Source: Lachnospiraceae bacterium (lineage in GTDB: Bacteria > Bacillota > Clostridia > Lachnospirales > Lachnospiraceae). Taken from it: 64,000 nt of DNA. The notes beneath the pieces were generated by a model. That model ran no database searches, was not told the origin of the DNA, and saw nothing but the letters and a program-made list of their open reading frames with translations. Position 1 is the stretch's first letter. Each line of letters opens with the position of its first letter. Positions 55,801 through 63,565 of the stretch are shown here, piece by piece. The translations under genes and the position numbers were made by a program. The stretch covers positions 1-64,000 of the forward strand of contig CAAGSD010000005.1 in NCBI GenBank assembly GCA_900772845.1, in the 5' to 3' direction.

Positions 55801-56645
55801 AAACGATGTTAATTGAAAAATTGCATTATCTGGTATTTAAAGACAGAGAAGTATGTGAAGAAGGAGGAGTGTTAAGAGGTTATCAGTTAACTTATATTCC
55901 GGAAAGCCTTAAAAAAGTCGGGAAACAGTGCGGATTTATTTTTTATGTTCCTGCTGGATATACTTCTAAAATTGATCCAACAACAGGATTTGTAAATCTT
56001 TTTTCATTTAAGAATCTGACAAATCGAGAGAGCAGACAGGATTTTGTAGGGAAGTTTGATGAAATAAGATATGACAGGGATAAGAAAATGTTTGAGTTCT
56101 CATTTGACTATAATAATTACATAAAAAAGGGAACAATTTTGGCTTCAACAAAATGGAAAGTGTATACTAACGGTACGAGATTAAAGAGGATAGTTGTCAA
56201 TGGAAAATATACAAGTCAATCGATGGAGGTAGAACTTACCGATGCTATGGAAAAAATGTTGCAGAGGGCAGGGATTGAGTACCACGACGGAAAAGATTTA
56301 AAAGGTCAAATTGTTGAAAAAGGTATTGAAGCCGAAATTATTGATATTTTTCGACTCACAGTTCAGATGCGGAACAGCCGAAGTGAGTCGGAAGACAGAG
56401 AATATGACAGGTTGATTTCTCCAGTATTAAATGATAAAGGCGAGTTCTTTGATACCGCAACAGCAGACAAAACTTTGCCTCAGGATGCAGATGCGAATGG
56501 TGCATATTGTATTGCTCTGAAAGGTCTTTATGAAGTAAAGCAGATTAAAGAAAACTGGAAGGAAAACGAACAGTTCCCAAGGAACAAACTTGTGCAGGAT
56601 AATAAATCATGGTTTGATTTTATGCAGAAAAAAAGGTATTTGTAG
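52866..56645 (+). CDS. cas12a: Type V-A CRISPR effector nuclease Cas12a (Cpf1)
   Basis: A 1259-residue RNA-guided DNA nuclease that also processes its own crRNA. N-terminal WED-I start LSKTLRNALIPTESTKIH, helical REC lobe about 30-500, WED-II (KLHFGSPTLANGWSQSKEYD), PI region (LLPGPSKMLPKVFITS), WED-III with the crRNA-processing residues H757, R766 (lysine in characterised orthologues) and the IVKNYRY lysine, then RuvC-I D872 in GIDRGERN, bridge helix, RuvC-II E957 in AMEDLNYG, NUC with R1169 in QMRNS, and RuvC-III D1207/D1209 in QDADANGAY. All nuclease residues are present and the length is normal, so it should be active. Codon use is much more AT-rich than the flanking genes, which points to horizontal acquisition. 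No cas1, cas2 or cas4 is nearby. Confidence 0.98.
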   Translation: MNYKTGLEDFIGKESLSKTLRNALIPTESTKIHMEEMGVIRDDELRAEKQQELKEIMDDYYRAFIEEKLGQIQGIQWNSLFQKMEETMEDISVRKDLDKIQNEKRKEICCYFTSDKRFKDLFNAKLITDILPNFIKDNKEYTEEEKAEKEQTRVLFQRFATAFTNYFNQRRNNFSEDNISTAISFRIVNENSEIHLQNMRAFQRIEQQYPEEVCGMEEEYKDMLQEWQMKHIYLVDFYDRVLTQPGIEYYNGICGKINEHMNQFCQKNRINKNDFRMKKLHKQILCKKSSYYEIPFRFESDQEVYDALNEFIKTMKEKEIICRCVHLGQKCDDYDLGKIYISSNKYEQISNALYGSWDAIRKCIKEEYMDALPGKGEKKEEKAEAAAKKEEYRSIADIDKIISLYGSEMDRTISAKKCITEICDMAGQISTDPLVCNSDIKLLQNKEKTTEIKTILDSFLHVYQWGQTFIVSDIIEKDSYFYSELEDVLEDFEGITTLYNHVRSYVTQKPYSTVKFKLHFGSPTLANGWSQSKEYDNNAILLMRDQKFYLGIFNVRNKPDKQIIKGHEKEEKGDYKKMIYNLLPGPSKMLPKVFITSRSGQETYKPSKHILDGYNEKRHIKSSPKFDLGYCWDLIDYYKECIHKHPDWKNYDFHFSDTKDYEDISGFYREVEMQGYQIKWTYISADEIQKLDEKGQIFLFQIYNKDFSVHSTGKDNLHTMYLKNLFSEENLKDIVLKLNGEAELFFRKASIKTPVVHKKGSVLVNRSYTQTVGDKEIRVSIPEEYYTEIYNYLNHIGRGKLSTEAQRYLEERKIKSFTATKDIVKNYRYCCDNYFLHLPITINFKAKSDIAVNERTLAYIAKKEDIHIIGIDRGERNLLYISVVDVHGNIREQRSFNIVNGYDYQQKLKDREKSRDAARKNWEEIEKIKELKEGYLSMVIHYIAQLVVKYNAVVAMEDLNYGFKTGRFKVERQVYQKFETMLIEKLHYLVFKDREVCEEGGVLRGYQLTYIPESLKKVGKQCGFIFYVPAGYTSKIDPTTGFVNLFSFKNLTNRESRQDFVGKFDEIRYDRDKKMFEFSFDYNNYIKKGTILASTKWKVYTNGTRLKRIVVNGKYTSQSMEVELTDAMEKMLQRAGIEYHDGKDLKGQIVEKGIEAEIIDIFRLTVQMRNSRSESEDREYDRLISPVLNDKGEFFDTATADKTLPQDADANGAYCIALKGLYEVKQIKENWKENEQFPRNKLVQDNKSWFDFMQKKRYL

Positions 56646-56961
56646 ATGGAAGATTTTTTGCCCGGCCTCCATATATTTTCATAAATTATATGGAGGTCAG
56701 GACAACCTGACCTATCAGACCGAAGCACAGATTAACGGAACAAATGCCCATAAAGCGATTCGGACATAGGATACAATATTCTGTGTTTGAAATTGACAAT
56801 AGTGATCGAATAAAGGATAATATAATTACAGAAAATACAAACCTAGCCTCAAATATCTGTAGATAGGTTTATTGTAAAAAAAATTAGTGAAATAATAACA
56901 AAAAAGTGCATAAAACATAAGCATATTAAGTCCCCAATTGTGCAATAACATAAAATAAGGG
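56646..56961 (+). promoter_or_regulatory. cas12a-array intergenic region with array promoter and leader
   Basis: Two overlapping hairpins follow cas12a: CCTCCATATA/TATATGGAGG (56667-56676, 56687-56696) and GGTCAGG-acaa-CCTGACC (56695-56712). A frame from about 56690 to TAG 56769 (ending TYQTEAQINGTNAHKAIRT) has higher GC and may be a leftover of a lost gene. A good promoter, TTGACA (56793-56798), 17 bp, GATAAT (56816-56821), points at the array. The AT-rich leader then carries a 7-bp stem (AAACCTA/TAGGTTT, 56839-56870). Confidence 0.65.
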
Positions 56962-57123
56962 GTTAAATAATAAGAAAGAATTTCTACTAGTGTAGATGAA
57001 CAGCTTATCAGTCAAGCAGAAGACGTTAAATAATAAGAAAAAATTTCTACTAGTGTAGATCACGGTTGACTGATAGATGTGTCGATAGTTAAATAATAAG
57101 AAAGAATTTCTACTAGTGTAGAT
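56962..57123 (+). CRISPR. Minimal type V-A CRISPR array: three 36-bp repeats, two 27-bp spacers
   Basis: Repeats at 56962-56997, 57025-57060 and 57088-57123. Each starts GTTAAATAATAAGAAA and ends in the Cas12a handle AATTTCTACTAGTGTAGAT; repeat 2 has A for G at repeat position 17. Spacers are 56998-57024 and 57061-57087. Repeats 1 and 3 are identical, so the terminal repeat is not decayed. The last repeat is followed by CGGTTTTTTT, which with the 5-bp stem might aid termination. Orientation: leader and promoter to the left, transcribed in the same direction as cas12a. No adaptation genes accompany it. Confidence 0.98.
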
Positions 57124-57188
57124 CGGTTTTTTTAACATATATAGATTAAAATAACCAGAAACACAACATTAACTCGTCAAATAAATCA

Positions 57189-57247
57189 TTGACAGAGCAA
57201 AAAAAGATGTACTATCATCCATTTTGGATGCAGGTACATCTTTTTCT
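57189..57247 (+). promoter_or_regulatory. marR promoter overlapping a 12-bp terminator-like hairpin
   Basis: TTGACA (57189-57194), 18 bp, TATCAT (57213-57218) is a plausible promoter. AAAAAGATGTAC (57201-57212) and GTACATCTTTTT (57234-57245) are perfect arms with an inner stem CATCC/GGATG and a T-run, which can end the array transcript. The hairpin arms cover the promoter spacer, and the palindrome may also be the MarR operator. Confidence 0.55.
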
Positions 57248-57335
57248 GTTATCTGAATACAACACAGAGAGGTAGAACCATGGATGCAACAGAACGAAAA
57301 ATGACGAAAACAGCAAGAGAAGTGAGCAATTCACG

Positions 57336-57764
57336 GTGCAGACCATGAAGGAAGATGGGATTGGGACTGCGGAATTTGATTTTATCCATCTGGTACGGCA
57401 CAATCCGGGCATTACCCAGGCGGCGGTGCGAGAACAGCTGAAGATCGACAAGGGAGCTGCCGCAAGGCGTGCGGCGAGTCTGGAGAGTAAGGGATACCTT
57501 TATCGGAAGCCCAACCCGGCGGACGGCAGAAGCCAGCTGCTGTATGCCACGGAGAAGGCAGAGCAGCTGAAAAATTCCAAGGCGGCCATAGAGACTGTCT
57601 TCTATGAATGGCTGCTGGCGGAACTCCCGGAGGAGGAAAAGGAAGCATTCTGCAAGACGTTAGATACATTATACCGACGTTCCAAGCAGGAACAACGGGC
57701 AGGATTTGTCAATGTGGCAAAATGTGTGGTAGAAGGAGCCGGAGAGGATGAAACAGATATCTGA
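57336..57764 (+). CDS. MarR-family regulator, N-terminus apparently frameshifted
   Basis: The 142-residue frame starts at GTG 57336 and contains the MarR winged helix: GTAEFDFIHLVRHNPGITQA, LKIDKGAAARRAASLESKGY and the wing RKPNPADGRSQLLYAT. No ribosome binding site precedes this GTG. A better start, ATG 57280 with AGAGAGG upstream, opens a frame (MDATERKMTKTARE) that stops at TGA 57345. Continuing from it into frame 0 near 57320-57324 gives a natural MarR N-terminus ending in EQFTVQTM. One base therefore seems lost there, or the gene uses frameshifting, or the shorter protein is made. It overlaps the first ABC gene by 17 bp and probably represses that exporter. Confidence 0.75.
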   Translation: MQTMKEDGIGTAEFDFIHLVRHNPGITQAAVREQLKIDKGAAARRAASLESKGYLYRKPNPADGRSQLLYATEKAEQLKNSKAAIETVFYEWLLAELPEEEKEAFCKTLDTLYRRSKQEQRAGFVNVAKCVVEGAGEDETDI

Positions 57765-59523
57765 GGCAGTGAAAAAGAATCAAATCCTGTATTATTTCAA
57801 AACCCAGTGGCCGGTGCTGCTGGCAGTAACAATCTCTGGTCTGATCTATAATCTCGGACTGCTGGCAGGACCGTGGTTCGAGGGCCGGATGACGGGATGT
57901 CTGGTGGACATTCTGGGTGGGAACGCCGGATATCGGGATATGCTGGTGCTAGTGACTGCGTATGTGATATCTATTGCCATCGTGCAGCTTTCCCGTTATA
58001 TCAAACGTTTTTATGTCAGACGATTTGCCAATAATGTGAATCGTGACATGAAAGAGATCCTGTACCGCAGTCTGGTGCACAGAAGCCGTGCCGAATTGGA
58101 GGAAGAGGGTGCCGGAAATGTCATGACCAAGGCAATCCTGGATGTGGATGATTGTGCGGAGGGTATGCGGAAATTTACCACAGAGATCTTCGATACCGGT
58201 GTGGCACTGGCGGCATATGTGGGAATGCTGTTATTCTATGACTGGCGGCTGGCGATTTTAGGTATGCTGTTTTTACCGGTATCTTATGTGCTGGCGGAGA
58301 AGATGAAGCGTAACGTGCAGCGTACCGGAGCAGCTTATAAGGAACAGTCCGGAGAGTTAAGCACTGCAACCCTGGACAGAGCCACCAATGCTGTTACCTA
58401 CCGTGTCTATGGCAGAGAGGAAGAGCGCAGGCAGGCCTATGAAGCGAACCTTACCGATTATGAGAAATCCGCTGTGAAGGCCAATATCTGGAGTACTGCG
58501 TTCCCACCGCTGTACCGGATCATCTCTATGACCGGTGTGCTGTTTATCCTGTATTTCGGCAGCCAAAATGTGCTGGGAAACGGTTGGAAAACATGGGATG
58601 TAGCAGCCTTTACCACGTTTTTATCCTGTTTTTTGAAGTTAGCCGTGAAATCTTCTCATGCAGCGAAGCTATTCAATGCGGTACATAAAGCCCAGGTCTC
58701 CTGGAAGCGTATCAAGCCGCTGCTGAAGGAAGCCGCTTATGAGGACGACAGCCTGGTACAGGAGCCGGGAACGCTGGAAGTATCGGAAGTAAGCTTCGCT
58801 TATCCCGGCGGAGAGAAGATCTATGAGGACTTCAACCTGTCAGCCACTCCGGGACAGATCATCGGTGTCACCGGTGCGGTAGCCTGTGGTAAGTCCACAC
58901 TGGGCAAAACGTTCCTGTGCGAATATCCTTATGAAGGAAGGATCCGTTTCCACGGCAAAGAATTATCGGAAATAACGAAACCGGAGCGCAGCGGAATGGT
59001 AGGTTATCTGGGACATGATCCGGAGTTGTTCAATGATACAATCCGCAATAATGTACTACTTGGAGACGATGAAGATGTGGAAGAATATCTGAAGGCAGTC
59101 TGTTTCGACGGCGAGGTGGCAGAGATGGAAGAGGGGATGGATACCATTGTAGGAAACGGCGGTGTCCGGCTGTCCGGTGGTCAGGCACAGCGGCTGGCAC
59201 TGGCCAGAACTCTGTGCCATAAGCGTCCGGTCCTGATCCTGGACGATCCTTTTTCCGCACTGGATCGTAAGACGGAGGAAGAAGTCTTCGCCAATCTGCG
59301 GAAGCTGGCAGCAGACAGTATCGTGATCCTGTTGTCCCATAGGCTGTATCTGTTCCCTGAAATGGATCAGGTGCTGTGGATGGAGGATGGAAAAGTGACC
59401 GTAGGAACCCACGAACAGATCCTTGAAAAGTTCCCGGAGTATGCGAGACTGTATGAAGCACAGGCGGATGGCGCTGATGCACACAGTACGCAGGAGGGAG
59501 GTCAGGATCATGCAGAAAAATAA
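57748..59523 (+). CDS. Heterodimeric ABC exporter subunit with degenerate Walker B
   Basis: A 591-residue half-transporter. Six transmembrane helices in residues 1-310, then a nucleotide-binding domain with Walker A GAVACGKST, signature LSGGQAQRLALA, and Walker B VLILDDPFSALD, where the catalytic glutamate is aspartate. Such a weakened site is usual in one half of heterodimeric multidrug/peptide exporters. It overlaps marR upstream and the partner subunit downstream by 14 bp. Substrate unknown; MarR control suggests a toxic or antimicrobial compound. Confidence 0.9.
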   Translation: MKQISEAVKKNQILYYFKTQWPVLLAVTISGLIYNLGLLAGPWFEGRMTGCLVDILGGNAGYRDMLVLVTAYVISIAIVQLSRYIKRFYVRRFANNVNRDMKEILYRSLVHRSRAELEEEGAGNVMTKAILDVDDCAEGMRKFTTEIFDTGVALAAYVGMLLFYDWRLAILGMLFLPVSYVLAEKMKRNVQRTGAAYKEQSGELSTATLDRATNAVTYRVYGREEERRQAYEANLTDYEKSAVKANIWSTAFPPLYRIISMTGVLFILYFGSQNVLGNGWKTWDVAAFTTFLSCFLKLAVKSSHAAKLFNAVHKAQVSWKRIKPLLKEAAYEDDSLVQEPGTLEVSEVSFAYPGGEKIYEDFNLSATPGQIIGVTGAVACGKSTLGKTFLCEYPYEGRIRFHGKELSEITKPERSGMVGYLGHDPELFNDTIRNNVLLGDDEDVEEYLKAVCFDGEVAEMEEGMDTIVGNGGVRLSGGQAQRLALARTLCHKRPVLILDDPFSALDRKTEEEVFANLRKLAADSIVILLSHRLYLFPEMDQVLWMEDGKVTVGTHEQILEKFPEYARLYEAQADGADAHSTQEGGQDHAEK

Positions 59524-61192
59524 ACAGATACAGAAAAATAAGAGACAGAATGTGAAAAATGTCTGCAGCGTGATCCGGCAGACTGTGACAGGCTATGCAG
59601 GGCTATCACTGGGAATCGTGCTGACTGTCGTAGGTGCCATCGTAACCGCACTTCTGCCGCCCTGGATTCTGGGAAGTATTGTGGATACGATCACTGAAGG
59701 AAGTGCAGTTCCGGTTGCATTGGTGATACTATATTTTGCTTTTACGGTGCTCACCGGGCTGACAGAGAGCGTCCGGGAAGGATTGTTAACGATATTTGGG
59801 CAGAAGATCACCCATGCATTGCGGAGCAGCATGATGGACAAATACATGAACCTGACAGCAGATGAACTGACGAAGCAGGAGCCCGGTACGATCGTTTCCC
59901 GCTTCGTGGGAGATGTGGATACCGTGGAGAGCCTGTTCACCTCCGGTATCATCAGCATGTTTGCGGATGCCTGCAAGATTTTAAGTATTCTGGCGGTGAT
60001 CTGGATGAAGAACAGAGGACTTGCCATTGTGCTTCTGGTGATTCTGCCTTTCCTGTATTGGTTCACACGGACGGTGCAGAAAAATATGCTGAAAGCCCAG
60101 ATCGAGAACCGTCGTGCCGTGGGCAGAGCCTCCGGACATGTGCCGGAGACATTGCACAACATCCGCACCATTCATACGTTGGGAAAAGAACGCTATATGG
60201 AGCAGCGGTATGATGAATATATTGCGGAGAGCTACCGTGCGATAGAGCGTACTAATTTCTATGACGCTATCTACTCTCCGGTGATCCTGATCCTGAACGC
60301 CGCTGTGGTGGCGGTAGTCATGCTGCTCTCTGCCTCCGGTAATGCAAAGGTGCTGACACTGTTCGGCATGTCTGCCGGTACGGCGGTAGCGGTGATCAAT
60401 TATATCTCTCAGATCTTCACTCCGGTGGAGAGCCTGGGAATGGAGATTCAGACGATTCAGTCCGCCATTGCAGGCGTGCACAGGATCAATGAATTCTATG
60501 CGCTGGCGGAACTGCCGGAGAGCGTACGGAATTTGGAGACTCCGGTGGCTACAGCGGAGGAGAAGCCGTTTGTGGAGTTGCAAAACGTGACTTTTGCTTA
60601 TGAGGACGACGGTCGTGAAATCCTGCATCACTTAAGCTTCAAAGTGTATCCCGGAGAACAGGTAACCCTGTCGGGCAGAACTGGTGCCGGTAAGAGTACG
60701 ATCTTTAAGCTGTTGTTAGGGCTTTATCAGCCGGGAGAGGGTAAAGTGCTGATTCAGGGAAGAGATGCTTTTCAGATTCCTGAAAATGAGAAGCGCAGCC
60801 TGTACGGCTATGTGGAGCAGACTTTTCACAGAGTACCCGGTACCGTAAGAGACCAGATCACGCTGTATGACGATTCTATTGCTATGGAAGAGGTACGGGC
60901 GGCCGCAAGGATTGCGGGACTGGATGCAACGATAGAGCAGCTGGAAAAAGGCTATGACACGCTCTGTACTTCGGAGATCTTCTCTCAGGGACAGTGGCAG
61001 CTGTTATCCATTGCCCGAGCTGCGGTGGCGAAGCCGAAGCTCCTTCTGCTGGATGAGATTACGGCGAACCTGGATGCCCAGACCGAGGAAGAGGTGCTGC
61101 AGGCACTGAAGCGTGCCTCGGAAGGAAGAACGGTAATCTCGATTTCGCATAGAGTAAATGCGGAAACAGGACGAGTGATTAGTATATCGTGA
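59510..61192 (+). CDS. Heterodimeric ABC exporter partner subunit
   Basis: A 560-residue half-transporter starting at ATG 59510, with GGAGGGAGG upstream inside the preceding gene. Six helices (about 20-300), Walker A LSGRTGAGKST, a divergent signature FSQGQWQLLSIARA, and canonical Walker B LLLLDEITANLD with the catalytic glutamate. It supplies one competent hydrolysis site in complex with the product of 57748-59523. The end (SISHRVNAETGRVISIS) is that of a complete protein. Confidence 0.9.
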   Translation: MQKNKQIQKNKRQNVKNVCSVIRQTVTGYAGLSLGIVLTVVGAIVTALLPPWILGSIVDTITEGSAVPVALVILYFAFTVLTGLTESVREGLLTIFGQKITHALRSSMMDKYMNLTADELTKQEPGTIVSRFVGDVDTVESLFTSGIISMFADACKILSILAVIWMKNRGLAIVLLVILPFLYWFTRTVQKNMLKAQIENRRAVGRASGHVPETLHNIRTIHTLGKERYMEQRYDEYIAESYRAIERTNFYDAIYSPVILILNAAVVAVVMLLSASGNAKVLTLFGMSAGTAVAVINYISQIFTPVESLGMEIQTIQSAIAGVHRINEFYALAELPESVRNLETPVATAEEKPFVELQNVTFAYEDDGREILHHLSFKVYPGEQVTLSGRTGAGKSTIFKLLLGLYQPGEGKVLIQGRDAFQIPENEKRSLYGYVEQTFHRVPGTVRDQITLYDDSIAMEEVRAAARIAGLDATIEQLEKGYDTLCTSEIFSQGQWQLLSIARAAVAKPKLLLLDEITANLDAQTEEEVLQALKRASEGRTVISISHRVNAETGRVISIS

Positions 61193-61226
61193 ATCCGACG
61201 CTTCCCTTTTATGCGAATAGCTGGGC

Positions 61227-61289
61227 GGGTCATGAAACAAGAACCCCACGCTTGTGCGAGCACAGCGTGGGGTTCTTGTTTCATGACCC
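61227..61289. repeat. Perfect palindrome with 25-bp arms
   Basis: 61227-61251 (GGGTCATGAAACAAGAACCC...) is the exact reverse complement of 61265-61289, with a 13-base centre that itself contains TGTG/CACA. Neither side has a T-run, so it is not a normal intrinsic terminator. It lies between the convergent exporter and NSS genes, eight bases from the NSS stop. It may be a REP-like or small non-autonomous palindromic element. Confidence 0.8.
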
Positions 61290-61296
61290 TGGCATT

Positions 61297-62670
61297 TTAC
61301 ATGGAAATAAGTCCAAATGCATTTGCCACGGAACTTATCAGAATAATGGCAGCGAATACCGGGCAGAGATACTTGATCATGAAGTTAAATATCTTCTTGC
61401 GGCGGAAAGCGGCTTCTCCGTGCATGACTTCTTCTTCCACAGCCTTTACTCCGATGACACGGGACACCAGCAGACAGATGGTGATGGCAGCGATAGGCAT
61501 CATCACGGAGTTGGTCAGGAAATCGAAGAAATCAAGGAACTGCATTCCGATGATCTTCACAGCACCAAGCGGTCCGTAACCCAGTGAGGATAACGTTCCC
61601 AGTGCCAGCATGATCACACCCATGATCACAGTAGATTTTTTACGTCCCCAGCCAAGCTCGTCCTCGAAAGTAGACACAGCACTTTCGGTAAGTGCAATGG
61701 AGCTGGTCATAGCTGCGAACAGTACCAGTACGAAGAACAGAATACCTACAAAGGTGCCCATTCCCATGCTGTCGAAGACCTTGGGAAGTGTGATGAACAT
61801 CAGGGAAGGACCAGCCTGTAAGGTATCGGGATCTCCACCGGAAAATGCGAACACGGCGGGAATGATCATCAGACCTGCCATGATAGCGATGGCGGTATCG
61901 AAGATCTCCACATTTTTCGTGGAACCTTCAATGGAGACATCTTTTTTCATGTAAGAGCCGAAGGTAATGAGAATACCCATGGCAATGGACAGGGAGTAGA
62001 ACATCTGACCCATGGCAGTTACGACTGTCATCCAGGAAAAATTCGCAGGATTCGGGATCAGGAAATACTTCACACCGCTCAGTGCACCCGGTCTGGTAAC
62101 GGAATAGACTGTGATCACCACGGACAACACTACCAGGATCGGCATCATAATGCGTGATACCCGTTCAATACCGTTGCGGACACCGGCGTAGATGATTCCC
62201 AGAGTACACAGAGTGAATACGATAAAGCACAGCTCTGTAGAGACACCATTGGAAATAAACGTGGAAAAATAACCGTCCGCTGCCAGATCATGTCCGTGAC
62301 CCTTGGCATATTCCACCAGATACTTGATCACCCATCCGCCGATGACGGAATAATAGGGTACGATCAGGATCGGAATAATAGCGTTGATCCATCCGCCGAA
62401 GGACAGCCATTTGGATTTTCCAAAGGTATGAAAGGCACCCACGGGGCTTTTACCTGTCATGCGTCCCAGTGAAGTCTCTGCCACGATCATGGTATAACCG
62501 AAGGTCAGCGCCAGGATAATATAGATCAGCAGGAAGATACCGCCGCCGTATTTGGCCGCCAGATACGGGAAACGCCAGATATTACCTAAGCCTACGGATG
62601 CTCCGGCAGCCGACAGTACGAAACCGATCTTGCCGGAAAACGAACTTCTGTTATTATTTTTGTGATTCAT
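61297..62670 (-). CDS. Sodium:neurotransmitter symporter family (NSS) transporter
   Basis: A 457-residue LeuT-fold protein with 12 predicted helices that would import an amino acid or related compound with sodium. The family signature in TM1 is GASVGLGNIWRFPYL, with the unwound substrate site; AMGQMFYSLSIAMGILITFGSY is the TM6 counterpart. Start at 62670 is chosen because GGGAGTG precedes it; the longer frame to 62811 lacks the family N-terminus. Substrate is not predictable. Confidence 0.92.
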   Translation of the reverse strand: MNHKNNNRSSFSGKIGFVLSAAGASVGLGNIWRFPYLAAKYGGGIFLLIYIILALTFGYTMIVAETSLGRMTGKSPVGAFHTFGKSKWLSFGGWINAIIPILIVPYYSVIGGWVIKYLVEYAKGHGHDLAADGYFSTFISNGVSTELCFIVFTLCTLGIIYAGVRNGIERVSRIMMPILVVLSVVITVYSVTRPGALSGVKYFLIPNPANFSWMTVVTAMGQMFYSLSIAMGILITFGSYMKKDVSIEGSTKNVEIFDTAIAIMAGLMIIPAVFAFSGGDPDTLQAGPSLMFITLPKVFDSMGMGTFVGILFFVLVLFAAMTSSIALTESAVSTFEDELGWGRKKSTVIMGVIMLALGTLSSLGYGPLGAVKIIGMQFLDFFDFLTNSVMMPIAAITICLLVSRVIGVKAVEEEVMHGEAAFRRKKIFNFMIKYLCPVFAAIILISSVANAFGLISM

Positions 62671-62943
62671 AGTTTTAAACACTCCCATAAAAAATTTGTC
62701 GTAAACAGAATAAGTGTAACATAGAAATAAGGAAAATACAGTACGAAATAGTCTGATTGAGAATGGAAAAATTCGATAATGCAAGAGTAAAAATTGAATG
62801 GATGCCAGCAATGGCGCTGCTGTATGACGGTGGATCTGGCAGTCTAAAGTATATTTTTTCCTGCATTTCGCATACTAACTGCAACGTTAATAATCAGTAA
62901 TGCAAGATGATGATTTGTCTTAGCAATATGTCATGGAGGAAAA

Positions 62944-63492
62944 ATGATGAAAGCAACCGGAATTGTAAGAAGAATAGATGACCTGGGACGCATCGTGATC
63001 CCGAAGGAGATCCGACGCACGTTACACATCAGGGAGAGCGACCCATTGGAGATCTTCACCGACAGGGAGGGACAGGTGATCCTGAAAAAATATTCCCCCA
63101 TCGGCGAGATGACCACGTTCGCAAAACAGTATGCGGAGAGTCTGGCACAGGTGTCGGGGCATGCCACACTGATCGCAGACAGAGACCAGTTTATCGCAGT
63201 GTCCGGAGGCTGCAAACAGCTGCTCAATAAGGCAGTAAGCCGCCAACTGGAGGAGAAGATCAATAACAGAGAGACTGTGATCGCCGCAAAAGGAGACCGC
63301 AACTACGTCAACATTGCGGAAGACATTGCCGTGGACTATGCATGGCAGCTGATCACCCCGATCATCTGTGAGGGAGATATCATCGGCAGCGTGATCCTGT
63401 TGGAAAATGACGGGAAGAGCAAAATGGGAGAAGTGGAACAGAAGCTGGCGCAGTCGGCAGCGGGCTTCCTGGGCAGACAGATGGAACAATAA
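62944..63492 (+). CDS. spoVT: Stage V sporulation protein T (AbrB-like regulator)
   Basis: A 182-residue regulator. N-terminal SpoVT/AbrB swapped-hairpin DNA-binding domain: ATGIVRRIDDLGRIVIPKEI. C-terminal GAF-like domain from about residue 55 (GHATLIADRDQFIAVSGG, WQLITPIICEGDIIGSVIL). The protein adjusts sigma-G-dependent genes in the forespore and marks the host as a spore former. GGAGG precedes tandem ATGs at 62944 and 62947; either may be used. Confidence 0.95.
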   Translation: MMKATGIVRRIDDLGRIVIPKEIRRTLHIRESDPLEIFTDREGQVILKKYSPIGEMTTFAKQYAESLAQVSGHATLIADRDQFIAVSGGCKQLLNKAVSRQLEEKINNRETVIAAKGDRNYVNIAEDIAVDYAWQLITPIICEGDIIGSVILLENDGKSKMGEVEQKLAQSAAGFLGRQMEQ

Positions 63493-63565
63493 TTACTTTG
63501 TTTATTTACAATATGGAATAGAAAAGTGCAACCAGTTGCAAAAATCTATTCCAGGGGGATGGCAT

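Noticed and set aside
56839..56870. Second degenerate Cas12a repeat in the array leader (contains GTAGAT)
   Set aside because: The TCTAC arm of the handle is missing; the hairpin here is AAACCTA/TAGGTTT and does not resemble the crRNA handle.
57124..57300. Possible cas1/cas2 or a fourth repeat downstream of the array
   Set aside because: No repeat-like sequence after 57123 and no ORF with adaptation-protein motifs; the next gene is marR.
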